Of a stretch of 64,000 bases of DNA, positions 59,826 to 64,000 are shown piece after piece. The position numbers were made by a program, and so were the translations under genes. Location of the stretch: the NCBI GenBank assembly GCA_024655825.1, contig JANLFJ010000010.1:25151-89150 (forward strand), read 5' to 3'. Below the pieces are notes generated by a model. It made no database searches, was not told the origin of the DNA, and saw only the letters and a program-made list of their open reading frames with translations. The number at the start of each line of letters is the position of its first letter. The stretch's first letter is position 1. This DNA comes from Peptococcaceae bacterium. Its GTDB lineage: Bacteria > Bacillota > Peptococcia > DRI-13 > PHAD01.

Positions 59826-60587
59826 ATGGTGGTGACCATTGTTCACCGCAGCGCAGAACCCTTTTTTTGGGAAGGCGAAAAAAGGCTCTTTTGCTTGCTC
59901 GTGCACGGCTTTACCGGCTCTCCCGGCGACATGCGCATACTCGGCGAACACCTCAGGGATAAAGGGTATGGAGTTTCGGGGATACTTCTTCCCGGCCACG
60001 GGACTTCTCCCCGGGAACTGAACAAAACGGGCTGGCAAGAGTGGTACGGCGCCGTGGAAGCGGAATACCTAAGGATAAAAAAAGAGTATGGCGGCGTACC
60101 GGTCGTCCCAATGGGGCTTTCCATGGGAGGGACGCTGGTCCTGCGTTTGGCCTGCCGCCACCAGGCTGAAGGGGTCGTCGCCTTTAGCGCTCCCGTGTTC
60201 CTGGCGGATTCGAGGGCCTATGAACCTGTGAAGTCCGGGATGGAGTATTACCCGAAAAACAAAACCCCCCAAGAGCTCGCCAGGGATGAGGCTGAAGGCA
60301 GGTTTTCTTACGGGGTTATCCCCATGAAGGCCTTTTCTTCGCTCATGCTGCTGATTGAGGCGATCAAGGAAGAACTTGCTCTTATCAGCGCGCCGGCGCT
60401 GCTTTTCCAGTCCAGGGCCGATGCCGCGGTAAAGCCGGAAAGCGCAAGTTTTCTTTACGAGCATATCGGCAGCAAGAAGAAGAAACTGGTTTGGCTCGAA
60501 AAGTCGGGTCATGTCGTCACGCTGGGCAGCGAACGCGCCCTCGTATTTCAAGCGGTCCGCGAGTTTTTGGAAGAGATCGGTTTCTAA
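59826..60587 (+). CDS. Alpha/beta hydrolase, carboxylesterase (Est30-like)
   Basis: About 253 aa. Oxyanion region CLLVHGFTGSPGDMRILGEH; nucleophile elbow GLSMGGTLVLRLA (Ser in GLSMGG); Asp in LFQSRADAAVKPESASF; His in LEKSGHVVTLGSERALVF. This matches the EstA/Est30 carboxylesterase or monoacylglycerol lipase group. GTG 59823 is an alternative start. It begins 3 bases after the aldo/keto reductase stop. Confidence 0.88.
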   Translation: MVVTIVHRSAEPFFWEGEKRLFCLLVHGFTGSPGDMRILGEHLRDKGYGVSGILLPGHGTSPRELNKTGWQEWYGAVEAEYLRIKKEYGGVPVVPMGLSMGGTLVLRLACRHQAEGVVAFSAPVFLADSRAYEPVKSGMEYYPKNKTPQELARDEAEGRFSYGVIPMKAFSSLMLLIEAIKEELALISAPALLFQSRADAAVKPESASFLYEHIGSKKKKLVWLEKSGHVVTLGSERALVFQAVREFLEEIGF

Positions 60588-60611
60588 TGAGCAGGGAGGT
60601 ATTTCCAGGTC

Positions 60612-61058
60612 ATGTTTGATTACAACCATCATTGCTTCGGCTGCGGGGAACTCAACCCGCAGGGCTTGAAACTGAAGTTTTTCAAGGATGGAGAAACGCT
60701 TTATACGACTTTTGTTCCCGGCGAGGTTCACCAGGGTTACCCGGGCATTATGCACGGCGGGATCACCAGCACGATTCTCGATGAGGTGATGTCCCGTTCC
60801 ATCAGCGCTTTGGGGCTGCTGGCATTTACGGCGCGGCTGGAGGTGCGCTTCCGCAGCAACGTCCCCCTCCACCGTCCCGTGCGCTTCGAAGCCTGGATAA
60901 CCGGGCGCAAGAGCAAGGTGATAGATACCGAGGCCCGGGCCGTGCTGGATGACGGCCAGGTCGCGGCGGAAGCCAAAGCCCGTTTTATGGTGAAGGGAGC
61001 AGGGGAAATTTACCTGGATACTGGGAGTCGGGAGGAAAAACAAAATGATGAAACGTGA
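60612..61058 (+). CDS. PaaI-type hotdog thioesterase
   Basis: 148-aa 4HBT hotdog protein. MFDYNHHCFGCGELNPQGLK is typical of the group, and the catalytic motif is GIMHGGITSTILDEVMS. It probably hydrolyses an acyl-CoA, of unknown chain length. The downstream HD gene starts 14 bases inside this gene. Confidence 0.87.
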   Translation: MFDYNHHCFGCGELNPQGLKLKFFKDGETLYTTFVPGEVHQGYPGIMHGGITSTILDEVMSRSISALGLLAFTARLEVRFRSNVPLHRPVRFEAWITGRKSKVIDTEARAVLDDGQVAAEAKARFMVKGAGEIYLDTGSREEKQNDET

Positions 61059-61599
61059 AGAAGCGCTTGCCCTGTTGAAGAAAAACATCCACAACGGCAA
61101 TCTTCTCAAGCACATTTACGCGGTGGAGGCGGTCATGGGGGCCCTGGCCCGGCATTTCCACGAGGACGAAGAAACCTGGAAGCTGGCGGGACTGCTGCAC
61201 GACATCGATTACGAGATCACCAAAGACGACCCCCCAAGGCACAGCTTGGTGGGCGGGGAGATGCTGGAGAAGGAAGATGTGCCGCCGGAGGTGGTTTATG
61301 CCGTCAAATGCCACAACCATGTTCACGGTTTGGAGAGAAAAAGCCTGATGGACAAGGCCCTTTTTGCCACTGACCCTGTCACCGGGCTGATTGTGGCAGG
61401 CGCCCTGATCCGGCCGGACAAAAAGCTGGCGCCGGTTGATGTGCCGTTTTTGCTCAACAGGTTTCACGAAAAATCGTTTGCCCGGGGCGCCAGTCGCGAC
61501 AGGATTGCCGCCTGCAGCGAGCTGGGGCTGAGCCTGGAAGAGTTTATCGGCATCGCCCTTGAAGCGATGAAGGGGATCAGCAAGGAACTAGGTTTATAA
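61045..61599 (+). CDS. HD-domain phosphohydrolase
   Basis: 184-aa protein with an HD-type metal motif: KHIYAVEAVMGALARHFHED, LAGLLHDIDYEITKDD and HSLVGGEML. HDIG-family members cut phosphate esters of nucleotides or related signals; the substrate here is not known. ATG 61045 overlaps the thioesterase gene. A terminator follows. Confidence 0.88.
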   Translation: MMKREEALALLKKNIHNGNLLKHIYAVEAVMGALARHFHEDEETWKLAGLLHDIDYEITKDDPPRHSLVGGEMLEKEDVPPEVVYAVKCHNHVHGLERKSLMDKALFATDPVTGLIVAGALIRPDKKLAPVDVPFLLNRFHEKSFARGASRDRIAACSELGLSLEEFIGIALEAMKGISKELGL

Positions 61600-61612
61600 A
61601 CGGCATCGAACT

Positions 61613-61645
61613 GGGCAGTATAGTGATGACTGCCCTTTTTCTTTT
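61613..61645 (+). terminator. Terminator before rnr
   Basis: GGGCAGT (61613-61619) and ACTGCCC (61629-61635), then TTTTTCTTTT. Confidence 0.85.
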
Positions 61646-61662
61646 GAAGGAAGTGATGATTA

Positions 61663-63864
61663 ATGAAGACGGTGGCGCCGGAAGAAATCCTGGAACACAT
61701 GATGCGGCATTCTTACAGGCCAATGACGGCCGGAGAACTGGGCGAGGTGCTGGAAATCGAAGACGTCTCCCGGCTGGTGCCTGTGCTTGCTGAAATGGAA
61801 AAGCAGGGGGACATAGTAAAAAACCGCAGGGGCCGCTACGGGCTGCCTCAAAAAATGAACCTGCGGGTGGGGCGCATCCAGGGGAATCGCAAGGGTTTTG
61901 CTTTTTTGGTACCCGACGACCCCGGCGAACAGGATGTCTTTATCCTGAGCGAAGACCTTAACGGGGCAATGCACAACGACCGCGTGGTCGTCAGGCTTTA
62001 CCGGCACCTGGCCAACGGCCGCAAAAGCGAAGGGAAAGTTATCCGCATCCTGAAAAGGGCCAATGAAAGGGTTGTCGGCACCTATGAAAGAAACGGCAGC
62101 CTGGGTTTTGTCGTTCCCGATGACAGGCGGCTCGGGCACGACATATTCGTAACTAGGGAGGATGCCGGGAGCGCCAGGGACAACGACAAGGTCGTAGTGG
62201 AAATAACGCGCTGGCCCGGGCCGAGGCGCAGCCCGGAAGGAAGGATAATCGAAATACTGGGACAAAAAGGCGATCCCGTTGCCGATGTGCTCTCCATTAT
62301 CCGTAAATACCAGCTGCCTGAGGTTTTTCCGGCGGAAGTATTGAAAGAGGCGGAAAAAATCCCCCTGGTTATTGGGAATAAAGAACATGCGGGGCGCAGG
62401 GACCTGCGCGGGCTGGCAATGGTCACCATAGACGGTGAGGACGCGAAGGACCTGGATGACGCGGTCAGCCTGGAACGCCTGCCGGGCGGCAATTATCGCC
62501 TGGGGGTTCACATCGCCGATGTCGGTTATTATGTCCGGGAAGGTTCCCTCCTGGACCAGGAGGCTTTAAAAAGAGGTACCAGCGTTTACCTGGTCGACAG
62601 GGTCATTCCCATGCTGCCGCCCCGCCTTTCCAACGGCATTTGCAGCCTTAACGCCAACGAGGACAGGCTGGCCATGACCTGCTTCATGGAGATTAATGAA
62701 ACAGGCGGCGTTGTGGGTTATGAGATCTGCCGGTCGGTGATCCGGGTCAGGGAACGCATGACCTATACCGCTGTGCGCAAAATACTGGAAGAGCGCGATG
62801 CCGGGCTCCTGAAGCGCTATGGCGAATATATTGAAATGTTTGAGCTGATGAAAGATTTGTGCCTCATCCTCCGTGAAAAACGCCTGCGCCGCGGGGCTGT
62901 CGATTTTGATTTCCCCGAAGCCGTGGTGACGCTGGACGGCGCAGGCAGGCCGCTGGGCATTGCCAAGCGCGAGCGTTCCATCGCCGAGATGATTATCGAG
63001 GAATTTATGATTGCGGCCAACGAGACGGTGGCAGGGCACTGCTGCCGTCTGGGAATCCCCTTTTTGTACAGGGTCCACGAGAAACCGGACCTGGATGACC
63101 TCAGGGAACTAAATGAATTCCTGGGGGCCTTCGGTTACCGAATCAAAACCAGCGGCAGGGGCGAGGTGACTCCAGGAGATTTTCAACGCATCGTGGAAAA
63201 GGCCAAAGGGAGGCCGGAGGAGAAGGCTGTGACCATGACCATGCTCAGGTCAATGAAGCACGCCCGTTATGCTCCCGAAGCCATCGGGCACTTTGGCCTG
63301 GCAGCCCGGTACTACACTCATTTCACATCGCCCATCCGCCGTTACCCCGACCTGGCCATCCACCGGATCATTTGTGAAGCGGTGGAGGCGGGTTCGCTGC
63401 CGGCGGCAAGGACCAGGCAGCTGGAACGGTTGATGGCCGGTTACGCGCAGCAGTCCTCCCTCCGGGAAAAGATCGCCGAGGATGCGGAACGGGAGTCGGT
63501 TGATTTGAAAAAAGCGGAGTTCATGAAAGGGCTGACCGGGGAAGTGTTCAGCGGTTTCATCAGCGGTGTCAAGTCGTTTGGCTTTTTTGTGGAGCTTGAC
63601 AGCACGGTGGAAGGGCTGGTTCATGTTTCCACCCTTGATGACGACTATTATCAGTATGACGACAGGCGCCTGGTGCTGGTTGGTGAGCACACCGGCAAAA
63701 GCTATCGCATCGGTGATGCCGTAAAGGTCAGGGTTTCCGGAGTCAGCATTGAGGAGCGGCGCGTTGATTTTGAGCTGGCGCCTGATGAGGAGAAAAAAGC
63801 GGGGCGCCTGAAAGCGCGCAAGAAGCGCCTGCGGAAGAAGGACGGAAAAAAACGGGTTCCTTGA
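61663..63864 (+). CDS. rnr: Ribonuclease R
   Basis: 3'-5' exoribonuclease of the RNase II/R family (733 aa), degrading structured RNA. Domains in order: N-terminal winged helix (~1-65), cold-shock domains (from NLRVGRIQGNRKGFAFLVPD), RNB catalytic domain with DGEDAKDLDDAVSLERLPGG, and S1 domain (VFSGFISGVKSFGFFVELDS). A Lys/Arg-rich tail ends the protein. AAGGAAGTGA precedes ATG 61663. In many Firmicutes smpB or ssrA follows. Confidence 0.95.
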   Translation: MKTVAPEEILEHMMRHSYRPMTAGELGEVLEIEDVSRLVPVLAEMEKQGDIVKNRRGRYGLPQKMNLRVGRIQGNRKGFAFLVPDDPGEQDVFILSEDLNGAMHNDRVVVRLYRHLANGRKSEGKVIRILKRANERVVGTYERNGSLGFVVPDDRRLGHDIFVTREDAGSARDNDKVVVEITRWPGPRRSPEGRIIEILGQKGDPVADVLSIIRKYQLPEVFPAEVLKEAEKIPLVIGNKEHAGRRDLRGLAMVTIDGEDAKDLDDAVSLERLPGGNYRLGVHIADVGYYVREGSLLDQEALKRGTSVYLVDRVIPMLPPRLSNGICSLNANEDRLAMTCFMEINETGGVVGYEICRSVIRVRERMTYTAVRKILEERDAGLLKRYGEYIEMFELMKDLCLILREKRLRRGAVDFDFPEAVVTLDGAGRPLGIAKRERSIAEMIIEEFMIAANETVAGHCCRLGIPFLYRVHEKPDLDDLRELNEFLGAFGYRIKTSGRGEVTPGDFQRIVEKAKGRPEEKAVTMTMLRSMKHARYAPEAIGHFGLAARYYTHFTSPIRRYPDLAIHRIICEAVEAGSLPAARTRQLERLMAGYAQQSSLREKIAEDAERESVDLKKAEFMKGLTGEVFSGFISGVKSFGFFVELDSTVEGLVHVSTLDDDYYQYDDRRLVLVGEHTGKSYRIGDAVKVRVSGVSIEERRVDFELAPDEEKKAGRLKARKKRLRKKDGKKRVP

Positions 63865-63888
63865 CGCCGCTGTCGTATCTGGTATAAT
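63861..63888 (+). promoter_or_regulatory. Strong sigma-A promoter downstream of rnr
   Basis: TTGACG (63861-63866), a 16-base spacer and TATAAT (63883-63888) with an extended TGG before it. It overlaps the rnr stop codon and starts a unit that runs out of the window. Confidence 0.75.
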
Positions 63889-63894
63889 AAAAGA

Positions 63895-64000
63895 GAAGAC
63901 ATAAACCGTGGGTAATAGGAAAAGTTTGGCCGGAAATAATGAAATAGAGCTAATTGCTATGTTCAGGGGGCCAAACAGCACAAGCGTTGAAAGGAACGCA
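63895..64000 (+). other. Unidentified transcription unit cut by window end
   Basis: The 106 bases after the promoter are undecided. GTTTGGCC and GGCCAAAC form an 8-bp complement that would make a stem, favouring a structured RNA or leader. A frame from GTG 63908 is also open to the end (MGNRKSLAGNNEIELIAMFR), but lacks a good ribosome site or family resemblance. It does not resemble the usual start of tmRNA. Confidence 0.35.

Noticed and set aside
63895..64000. tmRNA (ssrA) 5' end after rnr
   Set aside because: The usual GGGGGCG-type 5' acceptor sequence is absent at the predicted start.
63960..64000. Cyclic-di-GMP-I riboswitch suggested by GAAAGGAACGCA
   Set aside because: The GCAAACC part and the GNRA-capped stem do not fit, and the sequence ends before the second half of the motif.

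Overview
The window looks like chromosomal DNA from a low-GC-lineage but moderately GC-rich, monoderm, spore-former-type Firmicute. My best inference is the Peptococcaceae (Pelotomaculum/Desulfotomaculum-like). The reasons are gene order that matches Bacillus and Clostridia closely (yvyF-flgM-flgN-flgK-flgL-fliW-csrA-hag-fliD-flaG-fliS-fliT-hpf-secA-prfB-ftsEX-ctp-minJ-uvrBAC-rapZ-yvcK-whiA and cggR-gapA-pgk-tpiA-gpmI-eno-secG), the presence of CodY, WhiA and CggR, frequent TTG/GTG starts with strong AGGAGG/GGGGG Shine-Dalgarno sites, and anaerobe-type proteins (2[4Fe-4S] ferredoxin, ferredoxin-fused aldo/keto reductase, a K+-dependent-type membrane pyrophosphatase). No rRNA, tRNA, CRISPR array or intact insertion sequence was seen.

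Layout. 1-7.75 kb: the tail of a LuxR-type regulator, an unknown membrane-anchored protein, then a compact Tad (Flp) pilus locus without a secretin (pilin, prepilin peptidase, TadE, CpaB, TadZ/CpaE, TadA, TadB, TadC) and a DUF192 gene. 7.8-8.65 kb: codY with a very strong terminator. 8.65-13.7 kb: an AT-rich accessory island holding toxin-antitoxin remnants (RelE-like tail, HicB-like antitoxin), a SurA-like lipoprotein, a small membrane protein, a Tyr/Trp-rich secreted protein and an orphan conjugative coupling ATPase that appears frameshifted in a run of seven T. 13.7-23.7 kb: comF and the late flagellar genes with CsrA-FliW control. 23.7-32.4 kb: a gap with a cluster of four DnaA boxes, cold-shock protein, hpf, a short cysteine-rich leader ORF, secA, prfB (programmed +1 frameshift), a split transketolase and ftsEX, the last preceded by a sigma-54-like site. 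32.4-33.1 kb: a RelE/ParE toxin with a truncated-looking antitoxin. 33.1-42.3 kb: ctpA, a MinJ-like PDZ membrane protein and uvrB-uvrA-uvrC. 42.3-49.2 kb: a small membrane protein, HAD phosphatase, PHP phosphoesterase, rapZ-yvcK-whiA, ferredoxin, rpoN. 49.2-58.6 kb: the cggR glycolytic operon with a recognisable tandem operator, secG and hppA. 58.7-64 kb: aldo/keto reductase, esterase, thioesterase, HD protein, RNase R and a strong promoter into an unidentified unit cut by the window end.

How the parts work together: the Tad and flagellar loci build two surface appendages. FliW and CsrA probably meter flagellin translation through a visible dual CsrA site in the flagellin leader, and two sigma-D-like promoters serve flgM and flagellin. 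CodY, CggR, YvcK and RapZ suggest nutrient-linked control. The unusual material is concentrated in the island and in several short regulatory elements: the uORF before secA, the DnaA-box cluster, and the sigma-54-like site before ftsE.
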